A stretch of 64,000 nucleotides of DNA from Cymbidium sinense (lineage: Eukaryota; Streptophyta; Magnoliopsida; Asparagales; Orchidaceae). A program made the position numbers and the translations under genes. The notes below the pieces were generated by a model. That model was not told the origin of the DNA and made no database searches. It saw only the letters and a program-made list of their open reading frames with translations. The DNA is taken from contig CM038220.1 of assembly GCA_021442155.1 (NCBI GenBank), positions 76,557,817 to 76,621,816 on the forward strand. Reading direction: 5' to 3'. Below are positions 26,001 to 37,759 of this stretch, piece by piece (position 1 is the first letter of the stretch; every line of letters begins with the position of its first letter).

Positions 26001-26400
26001 ACAATTGTGGACATTTTTTCCAGTTTCTTTGGCCTGGTTGTTCAGTTTATGTTCATTACATTATATTGGAAGCAATTTGGAGGGATGTTTGGATGGCTTC
26101 TGGGAGATTTTTGCATCTATATTTATAGAGCATTAGGGTCAATTTTTTCCTATTTTTTGGCCTTTTTAGAGAAAATATGTTCATTGCAATCCATCAGGAA
26201 TAATTTGGAGGCTGTTTGGTTGGTTTGTTAGTGTTATTTTGCATCTGTACTCTCTGTACTCTCTTGAGAGTACAGATGATTTTGTGGAAATTTTTTTTCA
26301 ATTTCTTTGGCCTGGTTGGAGGATTATGTTCATTACAAATCAATTGGGAACAATTTAGAGGCTGATTGGTTATTTTCATGGTTGATTTGCATCTGTACTT
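23069..26400 (+). repeat. left terminal inverted arm of the MULE
   Basis: The outer 400 bp is the most GC-rich part of the region and pairs with 34560-34980 in inverse orientation. The inner 2.9 kb is a tandem array. The arm is about 3.3 kb and the right arm about 2.2 kb, so the two have changed length independently. Open frames in the array (for example 25027-25377 and 25681-26136) are translations of the repeat. Confidence 0.85.
23690..26300 (+). repeat. array of ~140 bp units with 18 bp palindromes
   Basis: About 19 units, each starting with GTACTCTC(T/A)TGAGAGTAC. Near-perfect examples sit at 24586-24603, 24726-24743, 25698-25715 and 26256-26273. Three unit types can be told apart. Type b has CATGAG at the centre, then CATTTTGGTCATTTTT and AATTTGGAGGCTGTTTGG. 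Type a1 has CTTGAG, then GAAGCAATTTGGAGGGATG. Type a2 has CTTGAG, then CTAGTGGAAGCAATTTGGTG. In the outer part they follow as b-a1-a2 trimers (starts near 24027, 24455, 24865), and in the inner part as b-a1 dimers (25242, 25540, 25835, 26115). Confidence 0.9.
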
Positions 26401-26432
26401 TCATTAATTAACTTTTCATTTTGAAGTTTACC

Positions 26433-28911
26433 ATGTCTAGGAAAAGGATAACTTCGAGATGCAGGCCTACCACCGTTAGAGCGTGTTGATAATATTATAC
26501 ATTCTTGATGAAGTCATTGACATTTTAAAGAGGCTTCATCATCAACATTAGACTCCATGGAATTCTAGCCATTACCTCAATCTGTCTTGGGAGATAGAAA
26601 GCTTTCTTTCGGTGGTGCATTCCTTTCAAGATAAAGTTCTGATTGTAGATGCAAATAGGGGAGAATGTCTTAATCCCCTTGTCCGATTCGATTCGATTGG
26701 ACTATAAGACTATGCAGATAGACTTCGTTGCACTGTATTGTCTGATTGTACATACATTTATCTTGTCAAATCTTTTTTTGTATATCAAATTATAGGGTGG
26801 CATCGAATTGATTACTGTTGATGACATAGATAAATTCTTTTACTGTGGCCATCACGGGATTCTAGTTTTTTGATGGTATTACATCAAAGATTCATTCCCC
26901 AGAGGACACCCGAGTACATGAGTGGATTTGTCACTCTTGTTATGGTATATTTTATATCTTTGATTATGTATTATTTAATGCATTGAAGTTAACTTACATA
27001 AATATTAATTGTTGATCTGGGCCGCTGAGCACATAAGAATCATGCTATCTCCATTTTAAAGCCATTATCTTTGCGATGGTAGAAAATAAAATTTCAGATG
27101 AAGCCTTCACTAGTTTAGGAGGATACCAGGTGACATATAATAATATCACTTAGTTCTTATAATTATGTATTTATTTATGTTGTAGTCATTACATTTTTTA
27201 TCAGTTTAACATAGGTCTGCCTTTCATTTGAGGATATATCGAAGAGGGGCACTCCTTGAATCATTTTCCCACTTGACATACATGTTGAGCGATCTCATTC
27301 TAAGTCCAGTTCATTGAATCTCCATATGTCTCTCCGATATTCTCCCCATCAATGTGTCGCCCTTCTACTACCCCAGAAGGCTTTGGTGGAGAGGGGACGA
27401 AGATAGATATCTTCTTTTCAAGCAATAATGACAGAGAATGGATGGGATTGATTTGCATGTTACTATTATCGAGGAGGTTCTTGCTAGGCAGTGGGGTCCT
27501 ACCATCCCTACTATTGGGGAAGCTCTTGTGAGGTCTCTTGAGGAGGCACTGGAACTCTTGAGGGAGGCTCCGGGGCACACACATGGAGTACAGAGGAGCT
27601 TCCCATGAGGCTAGCATGGGAGTCTCTGTGGAGGCAACTTCTGGCTACACATGGATACTTGGGAAGCTATTGCCCTGTGGATACTTCCACTTTGGAAGGT
27701 ATCCTCCACTGGGAAGCCCTATGAGTTCAAGAGAAAATTATGGAGGCATCCAATGCACATGAAGATGCTCAAACCCTGTCGGTAATTGAGCGTGGTGTGG
27801 CTTCGACATAAGGAAGAGGAAAGTTAGTTCCCCCTTCACACTTACAAAGTCACGAGCAAGAATAAGTGATGTGGTGGCCTCCACTCAAGATGAGAAGCAT
27901 TAGAGGTATTAAGTTACTTTCTTTTAAATTTGAGATAATAGAAATAGATTTCACTAAATTTTTTTTATAGGTTTAAAGATGAGCCAATAAAGGTCGATGA
28001 CCCATATCATCGTTGTGGTGGAGGAGCATCGGTATGAATCATCTCAGATCGATCCTTAATTCATAATGAATTTAGCTCTTCATCACTAACTTTCATCGTC
28101 GAGTAATTTCGCGAGGCACATCATTTTGTTGAGTTCTCATCCGGAGCTATTACCTTATGCTCCATCTTATTGACACGTCATGCTCGATTTGAGGAGGAAG
28201 TCAATCTTCAATCCTTCATACATAAAATAACCTATTCGTTTAATTAAGCTCACTTTAAAATATTTATCACTTGCAGGGGTGATACAGTTTTCATGGCTGG
28301 GAATATCATTATTGCGAGGCGGTCGATGAGTTCGACAATTAATATCTCTCGATGTATGTTGATGCCTTAGCCTTCTGGTGAGTATTCTCTCAGGAGATGT
28401 ATATCCCCTATTTGTACATCTCATGCTTTGCGGGTAAGTTACCCCAATGTAGAATTACAATTTAATCATTATTTGTATAGATGAAAACTACAATTTATAA
28501 ATGTTCTCTTCTTTTCTTACTATGCAAAATATGGCTACAAGGAAAGCAAAATGTTCATCGACATGTCACTGAGACTGTGTCAAAAGTACTCTTACTTCAA
28601 TTATAGATAAACCTGGACACTCTGGTTGGGCATATTAATAGGGGCACAGTATTTTTATGACTCATTACCAAAACCAATCCCCATAAGGCCATTCTTCCGA
28701 GATTGTAAGAGTTATTTTCAATTTGGTTTTTAAAATAGTTTTTTTACCCCATTATTATACTTATTCATTCAAATTACTTGTTGAAGATGCTGGCCAGTCT
28801 TTTGTGAGCGATCCCATAAAATGGCCAATCGAAATGGTGAGTGGGCTCCAAGTCCAAGATAGCAGTGTTGACTGCGGGATGTTTGTCTGCAGTACATGGA
28901 AGCGTGATTAG
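26433..28911 (+). pseudogene. Ulp1-like (C48) cysteine peptidase relic of the MULE
   Basis: Plant MULEs often carry a captured gene for a SUMO-protease-like C48 peptidase. Visible here on the plus strand: a likely start near 26433 (MSRKRITSRCRPTTVRA); a later frame with LSWEIESFLSVVHSFQDKV (about 26590); the substrate-binding segment around YLSMYVDALAFW (about 28341-28380); YFYDSLPKPIPIR with the catalytic Asp (about 28651-28690); and QDSSVDCGMFVC at 28855-28890, with Gln and the catalytic Cys codon at 28873-28875. A GTAAGT donor near 28433 suggests introns. The catalytic His segment is not clear. Stops and frame changes between the blocks mean it is not a working gene. Its role in MULE biology is unknown. 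Confidence 0.7.
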
Positions 28912-28979
28912 AAAATCCCCACCCACAGCGGTGAAGATTGGCCTAAGAAGATGAATTGCTTTAGGGGCGAGTTACTTAT

Positions 28980-30330
28980 CTTTTGTTTGGGAATGAAAAA
29001 GTCAAGCTAAGAACTGTACATTCAAAGTTTGATAAGTAGGAAATAATTATACAGGGTATTTCATTTTTTTCAATATTATTGGGCAGTTTGGATCTTTTAT
29101 TATTAGATGAGAACACACGCAATTTGGTTGATTTGGAATGCTTTCTTGGGATGTGTTTCATCTGCTCGTACTCTCTAGTACATAGTATTTCATCTATTTT
29201 CTTCAATTTTTCTTGGCATTTTGGATAAATTAGCAGAATATCTACAATAATTTGTTTGAAGGCTGGTACTCTCTTGATGTGTTTATCTATACTCTGTCTT
29301 GTTATCTTATCTATGCTCTCTATCTCTCTGTATTATGACTCTCTACTTCTGCCTCTATATTATACTCTATACTCTATTCGGTGGTAGTTTGAAGGAAGAA
29401 TATTTGAGGTCTTATGTAGCTTAACTCTTTATATTCTCCTCATAGTATTTGTATATTTTCTCATTTCCATTTTTTTGCTTTGTGATGAGAGATTGTTCAC
29501 TATAACCTTAAAAAAGTTGGATGCTCTAGGTTGCCTTTTTTATGAATTTTAGAAGTTTTATGTGTATAATCTCTTACTCTGTACTCTCTCTGTACTTCTC
29601 TCTGTACTCTCTACTCTATACTCTTTTGTACTCTCTGTACTCTCATGCCTCTCTGTACTCTTGTCTCACGTACTCTCTTTGTACTCTGTCTCTTGTACTC
29701 TGTATATTATAAATTTATATCATATTTTAAATTCAGATCAATGAAAAGGTGAAGCTAAAATTTACATTATCTAAAATTTACGTTATACTCATTATCTCTA
29801 AAAGTATGCGGAGAAGCAATATGAACTACTTAGCATGTGAGCGTAATATAAGTAGTGATTACTTTCCTAAATCATTCTTAAAACCTACTTCTCTAAAACT
29901 GCATAAAATAGACAAATATCTATCGATGATAAAACCAACATCTTATTCACAAATATAAATTTTGAAGGCGTGTGGAGCAAATTATATATTTTAAGATGAT
30001 GAATTTTTCAAATAATGTAATAAGCGAAAGTATCATCCGAATTAAATTAATATCATTGATAAATTTATAAATACTAAATTATATCACTAATATAATAATC
30101 ATCACTGATTTTTTTTTTTCTTTTTCATAAAATGTAGAGTACTTTATAGAGTACATATATCTATGTAATGCACTAATGGAAATCATTCTTGTAAGCAAGG
30201 TAGACTCATCAATCAAATCATTTGGTAAAATATGAGAGATTTAGTTGCCAGTAAAAAGATTACTCATATGTATACCTATACTCTCTGTACTCTCCTACAA
30301 GTACAGAGCTTTCTTGGCATTTTTATAATA
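28980..30330. other. MULE interior, CTCTGTACT-rich spacer
   Basis: Lies between the two convergent relics. 29160-29710 is rich in TGTACTCTCT and related words, a loose version of the palindrome arms, and another half-palindrome lies near 30275-30305. This is probably rearranged arm sequence. No protein domain is seen. Confidence 0.6.
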
Positions 30331-30878
30331 ATAGTATGTTTCAGAATAAAGCTTCTCAAAAGAAGAAAGTCATCTAACAAAAATGATTGCCGATGCGGAG
30401 CATGAGAAGGTCATCCATGCTCGAGCGGTCTTCTAACGAATCCCATTGAGGCTGGTGTTGGTTAAGTAAAAGAAAGTCATCTTGGAGACTCTAAAGCTTT
30501 GCAAAATGATTGCCGTCGAAGAACACATAACTAAATGATATCATGCATTGAAATATTTTCTGTAATATCCATCATCAACTTAGTGTACCCTACAGCCGAC
30601 TGACTGATTGTTGAGCTCAAGTTGAATTCTTGAGGTAGAACATCATATCAATTAATGATTTTTTAACAGCATCGATGTGTGCTATGCATTACCTCGAAAA
30701 CACTCGGCATAACAGAGAAAGGTGTTGCAAGGGGTGACGAAACATGTTCTGCGACACTATCAGTTTGAACTTTGGTTTATAACAACAAAAATATGATGGT
30801 TTGAAGATTAGCGGATATTTTAAATACTACAAATTAAGAGGCAAATAGAGAATTACTCTTGGCTTTCTTGGATCTCTC

Positions 30879-32640
30879 CCAATATCCCTTAAGCCTTGCA
30901 TTGAAACACCCTTTGGATGCTTAAGCGGATCTTCAAGATGTCTTTTCCTTGTGGTGACTTCTTCTTCTCGGCGGAGAATTCCCTTATTATAGAGTCGACA
31001 TCATCGTATAGTTTTTTTAAGGATTGAAGCATATAGTCCTTTCTTATTACCACATGCCCACACGATATGCATATTGGTAATGTGGTTTCGAAAATAATGC
31101 GCATTTCCATCATTATCTTCCACATCTCTTAACTATATATACTATCGATGTAAATATCCCTCTTTGCTGGTAGACCATGAGTAGATACTTATCAATACAC
31201 TTCCTTCAGAACTCATCTCTGATGGGTAAATCCCATCATTTCAAATTTCTTACAAGTACAAGTTACATCTAGGGTAGTCCCATCGAAATGGAATGTCCAT
31301 GTTTTGGATGATTTTTTTCTAAGTTTCTCACCAAATACTCTCCATGGGTCATCGACCTGATTATTGATAGGCCTCCCATGCAAAAATTCTTCCTCAAACA
31401 TAGTATACTGACTTTCTTGTATAAAACATAGCTTTGTTTTAGAATTGGGTGGTATTAACAGAATAATCGATGGCTACACTTGAAGTCTTCATCATGTTCA
31501 TTGTCATGTCTCCATAACCTTCCAACCCCAAGAAATAATCACTGAACTTGTTGGTTTAGAGATTCCTGACATATATGTTATTGACTCACTACGTTCGTTT
31601 GACAAGATGCCCATGCATAATGAGTCTTTCAATGCGGTGGACCACTTGGATCTAATTTTATAAAGCTCGGAAAAGGATGATCATGCAAATTGCCTTCTTC
31701 TAGCATGGCGGACCAAGCTTCTTCAAACTCTTCCTCTCTTGCTTGCATGCATAAAATATCTCTTGTACCCTCTTATTACTATTAAAGCGGTATGAACCTT
31801 GGAAGGAGCTTTCTTTGAAATATGCCATTGGCACAACTATGACTAGTATCGGTAATCTGATTTTGATAGCTCGTGTAGCCGATGATCGATTGAATATTAT
31901 GTAGGATAATCATCTCAGAAATGTCTGAATAGCCATGAGAATGACTCAATCTCTTCGATAAAAGGCTACTCAAATAACACATTTTGGTGATGATTCACTT
32001 CAATAAGAGAGGGCACAAATAAGATTATATTTATTGAGTTGATAACTTGTATCAAAATTATCACATCACCAAAAGTCATATTCTATCTCTAGACATGTCA
32101 TTGCTCCAAAAAAACTTAGCAATCGACTCATGTACATCCTAAACATCCGTCCATTTGCCTTTCCTTGAACATTATTAATGCATTCTGCATTAAATTCATA
32201 ATCCTCGATCTTTTCTCTTTTTTGAATAAAATTGAAAGCTTCTCTTTTGTGAATCAATATTCTCTACACCCAACCTCCTCACTTAGATAGGCGAATGCAT
32301 CGTTGTCTTTCTACCTCGTCATTATCTTAACACGAAGCCTTTTCATTGCTAATGCATCGTGATCGAGAAGATGTAGGTCAACAGCTTTGAATGATTATGA
32401 CTTTCTATATATTTTTTAACCATCCGGTTCAGTCCAAGTCAGAGAGAATCTAATCATGGGCGGACAAGCCGTCTATCAATTTTAGAATTTTGCTAAGCCA
32501 TTTAGTGCGATTTCTTTGACTATAAAAAATCTTTTGATTTCAATTTCTTGGAGTTTGGCCAATAACTAGTATGGTCCTTCAACACGAAGCCGGTTTGATG
32601 TCGTAGTCACGCGATGCATACATCGCCTCCGTTTCATTCG
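30879..32640 (-). pseudogene. FAR1-type MULE transposase relic
   Basis: Read right to left, the blocks follow the FAR1/FHY3 order. The DNA-binding part has a VKKYIESHNHSKLL-like HNH segment (about 32380-32425), then an AFAYLSEEVG block (about 32270-32300). Next comes a linker with NFIQKREKIEDYEF (about 32185-32245). The DDE core has FDTSYQLNKYNLICA (FDTSY at 32042-32056), followed by degraded second and third catalytic regions down to about 31790. The SWIM zinc finger is CTCKKFEMMGF (about 31240-31265). A C-terminal segment with YIVKRCGR, in place of the usual KRW, follows (about 31120-31150), then a final frame at 30889-31125. Several stops and frameshifts break it, including one inside the SWIM motif where the final CxH is lost. 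In intact relatives this protein binds the arms and cuts the DNA. The family call is firm and the copy is dead. Confidence 0.85.
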
Positions 32641-32749
32641 AGGTGTTCCCAAATTTGGTTCATTAGACATCACGACTTCATTCGCTCATTGACGCATTCA
32701 CCTACGATAGCTCAACATAAATGTGACATGTAAAATAGCTCCACAAATA

Positions 32750-34980
32750 AACATATTCCCTCCAAATAGGCCAAAGAAAGGGGAAAAATGAGCTAAATAC
32801 AGAGAGTACAGATGCAAAAATCATCTAAACATCCCTCCAAATTGCTTCCAATGTAATGGAATGAACAAATTTACTTCAAATAGGATAAAGAAATTGGAAA
32901 AAAATGGCCAAAGTCTACTCTCAGAGAGTACAAAAGAATGTCTGAAATATAAAAAACCAACAATAGCCTCCAAAAAGTAAAGAAATCATCAGAAACATAA
33001 ATAGTATTATATCAAGTTACCCATGAGTTGAGAAGAACAAAGAGTATAGTACAGTCTGAGTATAGAGTATAAAGTATAGAAAGTACGAGAGTCTGAGAGA
33101 GTATAGAGTCTGAGAGGGGCGTCTTCTTTTGAAGGCTTCTTTTGCTTTGTATTTTTTACCTTCAAGATGCTCTTTAAGGGCTTCCTAAGTGCTAACCTCT
33201 GAATAGCACATTCCCTATACCATAAGACCTCCCCTCTGTTTAGCATCCTATTCATCTTCATGGGGTGATGCTCTTTAAGGCTTCTTTTGCTTTATAAGGC
33301 TTCTTTTGCTTTGTGTTTTTTACCTTCAAGATGCTCTTTAAGGGCTTCCTCTGGAAGTCTTGACCTCAGAATAGCACATTACCTCTATTATAAGACCTTC
33401 TCCCCTCATTTGGCATCCTACAATTACTACAACTTCATGGGGTGAAAGGAATGCCACAGAAAGAAAGCTTGCTTCTCTATGTCCCAACAAAGATGAAGCC
33501 TGTAAAATGTGATGACTTCATTACTAAAGAGTCTTTTAGTCTCAAAATGCAGATGCAAAATCACCAACCATCTAAAAGCATTGTCAAATTGCTTCCAATG
33601 GAATATACTCTCAACAAAGAAAGCGGACAACATGACCAAAATCATATGTACTCTCATGAGAGTACAAAATCTGATTACGTAGAGTACATATGTAAGAAAA
33701 CACTAACAAATCAACCAAACGACCTCCAAATTGTACTTGAACATATTTTCTCCAAAGCAGCCAAAGAAATAGATAAAAATGACCAAAATGCTCTATACCC
33801 TCGGAGTAGAGAGTACATAGAATCTGAGATAATTATAGAAATATGAAAATAATCTCAACAACCAGTCTGAAGAAATTAGAGAAAATGACCAAAAATTATT
33901 TGCACTCTACAGATGCAAAATAATACTAAAAAAATAACCAAACAGCCTTCAAATTGTTTCTCATAGATTGTAATGAACATATTTCCTCCAAACAGGCCAC
34001 AAAAAGTGAAAAAATAAGCCAAAATGCTCTGTACTCTCAGGAGAGTACAGTCTGAATCTGAGATGCAAAATCCTTGAAACCATCCAAAATCTCTCAAAAT
34101 TGCTTCCATTGGTATGTAATAAACATAATGACAAGCGGAAAAAAATGACAAAATTATGTACTCTCAAGAGAATAAAGTACAGATGCAAAATAACACTAAA
34201 AAACCACCAAACGGCCTCTAAATTATTTGTGATGGATTATAATAAACATATTTTCTCTAAACATGCCACACAAAGTGGAAAAAATTTCCCAAAATGCTCT
34301 ATACTCTCAGGAGAGTATAGAGAGTATAGAGAGTACAGATGGAAATCTCCCATAAAGATTAACCAAACAACCACAAAATTACTTCTAATGGAATGTAATG
34401 ACCATATTCTCTCCATCCAGGCAAAATAAAGCAAAATATTGAAAATTATCGTACTCTCATGAGAGTCTGAGAATCTGAATGCAAAATCTCTCAAAATAAG
34501 CAAAGTTCTCTTGCAAAGAACTCCAAATAGTGTAGGAAATGTACACTAAATCAAAGAATTTCAAGGAATAACACAAACAAACCGCAAAAAAATTGTGCGT
34601 ACACAATGGTTGAGAAAAATTATCGATGAATTTTTATTTAATGCATCCTCAGCTATTTCCTCAAGGCCTTCATTCTCCATCTTCATGGTTCTTTAGTAAA
34701 AAGGAAATGAGAAAATCTCTTTCTCTCTCGAGCTGTTTCGAAAAAATACACCCTAAACCCTAAATCTAGATATATATTTCTTTTAAATTCCTCCATTCAC
34801 TAATGATTCTTCTCCATTTGTTTGAGCGAGTGGGTCGGCCAGTCGGGCAATGATAAGCGGCATGGTCGTCGATTCTGGATTATAAGCTAAAATGGGAAAA
34901 AAACCCTTTGGACACTGCACGGGCTAGGATTGGAGTTTGCATGTAAAGCTACGTGCGGACTTCGGACGTAATATTTTCTC
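32750..34980 (-). repeat. right terminal inverted arm of the MULE
   Basis: Inverse of the left arm. CAGATGCAAAAATCATCTAA at 32812 corresponds to TTTTTGCATCTG on the left. Palindromes occur near 32905, 33648-33665 (GTACTCTCATGAGAGTAC, perfect), 34037, 34157, 34298 and 34449, and the outer part runs from 34560 to 34980. Fewer units survive than on the left, and a foreign 33110-33455 block interrupts it. Confidence 0.85.
33110..33455. repeat. direct duplication inside the right MULE arm
   Basis: Two copies of about 170 bp share TTACCTTCAAGATGCTCTTT, AATAGCACATT and TTCATGGGGTGA. They have no counterpart in the left arm, so they are a later insertion or filler. Confidence 0.65.
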
Positions 34981-36690
34981 CATATGAAGACTCTTCCCTA
35001 TTTCATAAAACTCATTTGTCCTATTTGAAAAAAAACAAAACTGAATGATACCCTCTCTTCCATCTCCGATACACAATTCTCGATTCCCATTTTTAGCACC
35101 GCATGATAGCAAGCCTCTCCTGCAGTTCATGTCCTACCTGCTTGAGTAAGTCACACCTTCCAACTCCTCTCCACCCACCACTTGTTGCATCTCTTACGAT
35201 CTAGAAAAGAGGCAAACCCTCCAGCATCTAAGTGACCACCACAACTGATTTGAGAGACATAAAGACTTCATTGAACCAGGTAAATATTGATTCAAGATTC
35301 TTATGCGAAGGGATGGTTTATAGCAACACAGTTCGATGCTGCCACTACCTATGCAGGACGCCTTGATAACCACTTGAAATCACCTATTGTGCCACCACAA
35401 CTATCAAGGTCCTCTTCTTCCGTTATTTTCACTATTCTGTTCATGTGTGAAGAGGGTCGAGTGATGGTGATTCATCCCTATATAACACCATAGACGAAGA
35501 CCCATTTTCTCTCTTCGATTGTCGGTTTCAGTTCTCATTGGAAATAGCCATTTGATCGACTAAAGGCTTGGCTCGAAGAACACCTCTTAAACCTATTCTT
35601 GTTTTATTTAAAGGATTATTTCTGAAGTAATGGAGAAGATTCAAGACTTTAAAGATTCATTAACATATTCAGATGGCGTGAAGTATTTGTTACCTAATTC
35701 CCAAAAGAAATGATTTTTTTTTAGAAAGAAGACACTAGTGTATGCCACTCTCAGTGAAGGAAAATATGCTGACTTTTTATTATGGATAGACATGAAGATT
35801 TTAGGAAGTATTTGCTGGGGTGACCATCTTCTGGCTTCCTTTTGAATGTATTGGCTACCACTTAGTTACTTTCATCTATCATGCTCTTATAGTTTCACTA
35901 GTTGTACTATTTATCTAGTCCAATGTAGCATCATTGATGGGCGCATATTTGAAGATCTCGTTATGCTCAGTTGAGTTAACGAGTTTGAAGACCTCATTAA
36001 GCTCAGTAGAGTTAACATGTAGAAGACTACAACCTTGGTATCGCAAGACACTGGTCATTATGCACAGTAGAGTTGACGGGAAGGTCGAATAGCCCCCGAT
36101 GTAGCCTCCTATGCAGGGACAGCGCCGGGAGGTCCGAAATTTGGACTGATGGAAGACTTAAATAAGATCAAATAAAAGTGTTGATGAGCATAAATTGAAC
36201 TTATTTGAGAATTATAAATTAAAGATTAAACCTACATATATGCTCTTTTAATGCAAGTATTTGAAGACCATGTTATGCTTAGTAAAGCTAACAGGTAAAA
36301 GACTACGACTATAGTGTCACAAGACGCTGACCATTATGCTTAGTAGAGCTGATGGAAAGGTCGAATAGCCCTCGATGCAGCCTCCTATGTGGGGATGACG
36401 CTGGGAGGCTATCGAATTTGATGATAAATTAAATAATAAATTTACATATAAAATTCTAAAAGTATTTAAATAAGAATGATGTTACAGGAGACTCAATAGC
36501 TCATCAATGAGCATAAATCATATTTCTTATTGAACGATCAAATTATGTTACGATTCATACTGAACAATTGGGCTGAGCTATATACCACATTAAAATCATT
36601 CAAAGCAAAAAGAATGTGAATGAGACTTGTGATGAGCTCACGAGCTTGGTTACCCATGTGTAAGGTGCTAAGTCCAAATCATACATATGA
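34981..36690. other. unassigned region right of the MULE
   Basis: Should be the continuation of the target repeat X, but only weak similarity to the inverse of 37430-37740 is visible (CCCTATT, then CATTTGTCC). A short frame with a GTAAG-like donor near 35095-35145 and a 68-codon frame at 35287-35493 are not recognisable. 35940-36430 holds a diverged direct duplication, listed separately. Confidence 0.4.
35939..36425 (+). repeat. diverged direct duplication (~190 bp units)
   Basis: Copies at about 35939-36140 and 36250-36425 share AAGACTAC, a CATTATGC(A/T)(C/T)AGTAGAG segment, AAGGTCGAATAGCCC and GCAGCCTCCTATG. The first copy holds a CTCGTTA/TAACGAG stem (35957-35983). Confidence 0.75.
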
Positions 36691-37300
36691 CTATTTAGGT
36701 TGTACGGTGTGTTTAGCTAACACTTATTTTGCAAGTGTAGTTAGATTTACTTTATTATTTTTGATGTAACTATGCATTAGGAATTAAGATTAGTGCTATG
36801 GGGGATTAGGATGAACGAAGGCTAGAAGGCTTTATCATGGGAGGCCTCCATGATGCCTTTGGAGCAAGCAAACCCAAATGAAGAAATGGAAGAGATATCA
36901 AGAAAGAAGATAAGAATACCCCCCATAGCATTATTCATTTGTAATTATAATTATTTTTTCATATCTGGGTTGTGGGAGAACTTCGGCTACCCATTTTTTT
37001 TTTGTGCGACACACCGGCCTTTTATTATTTTACGATAGCAATAAAATGTTTGATGTTATGTTTAGCTTATGCATTAGAAATGGCTTGCCTTTTCATAGTT
37101 TCTTTATGATTGGTGTTTCTTGTATGGCTTAGATGCGATTAGGCTCTTAGGAAAAATAAATTTTCTACCCAACTACAACTCATAATTAAATTTTTAAATA
37201 ACTCATAACCCCACATAAAGCATAGGCATTAAATCAAGATAATTAAAAAATTTAGCAACCTCTTAGCTAAATGGTTGAATGCTTGAGAACATGCATATCA
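36690..37300 (-). repeat. repeat U fragment, inverted
   Basis: The minus strand of 37100-37290 matches 3545-3720. It keeps GCTAAGAGGTTGCTAA, a TTATGAGTT block, TTTATTTTTCCTAAGAGCCT and GCCATAC. The stretch 36700-36840 corresponds to the TTC-tract flank of U. Short frames here are not genes. Confidence 0.7.
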
Positions 37301-37759
37301 TATTATTTCTCTCTTGAAAGTAAGGGATTTCCATTCTTGCACGATAGGGGAATACTTGACCTATGAGGGCATCCTAATAAATAAGGAGTTAGGATATTTG
37401 TTGTGAATGGCGACATCATGTTGAATGACCTAGAAGGAGAGATCAGTCAGAGGCTGGGAGGTTAAGGCATTTGGCTCTACATGTGACGGATGAGGTTGGG
37501 AGCTCATTGAGCAGAGTCTGAGTTATGGAATGGTTCTTTGGAAGCGTTGATTGGGATGGAGGTGAGGGAAGGAGTCCATTTGAAGTGCTCCCTGGCCAAG
37601 GATGGACGAGAGAGAGAGAGAGAGAGCTCTTTTTGTTCACGATAGAGATGGACAAACGAGGAGTTTCACTTATTCATTTTGGTTTTCCTATAGAGGATCA
37701 CGAGAGCTAGAGAAAGATAGCAGCAGGCTTGTGCTGGAATAGGGATTGCACCATTTCAC
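37301..37759. other. unassigned; CT/GA-rich with short frames
   Basis: Contains a short GA tract (37610-37628) and a minus-strand 70-codon frame (37443-37655) rich in Ser, Thr and Leu with no recognisable domain. It adjoins repeat X copy 2 and may be a 5' untranslated or first-exon remnant. Support is weak. Confidence 0.3.

Larger units (their letters stand above)
23069..34980. mobile_element. Mutator-like element (MULE), ~11.9 kb, FAR1 transposase plus Ulp1-like gene
   Basis: The ends are inverted: GAAAAAATATTACGTC on the left and, on the minus strand, GAGAAAATATTACGTC on the right. Both arms go on with matching sequence, for example CGCCATTTATCCCGCCCGAT at 23181 against the inverse of 34828-34865, then long arrays of palindrome-bearing units. 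Between the arms lie an Ulp1-like peptidase relic on the plus strand and a FAR1-type MULE transposase relic on the minus strand, arranged convergently. FAR1-type MULEs and captured Ulp1 genes are known in plants. Both genes here carry stops and frameshifts, so this copy cannot supply its own transposase. A diverged 9 bp target duplication supports the ends. Confidence 0.85.

Noticed and set aside
25027..26231. Overlapping plus-strand frames up to 151 codons
   Set aside because: They lie wholly in the MULE arm array, and the peptides repeat with the ~140 bp unit.
23690..26300. CRISPR-like pattern: regularly spaced palindromic repeats
   Set aside because: The sequence between palindromes is itself repeated (three unit types), the array is inverted at the other end of a transposon, and the context is a plant genome.
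27300..27617. Minus-strand frame of 105 codons inside the MULE
   Set aside because: It is antisense to the Ulp1-like relic and shows no recognised domain.
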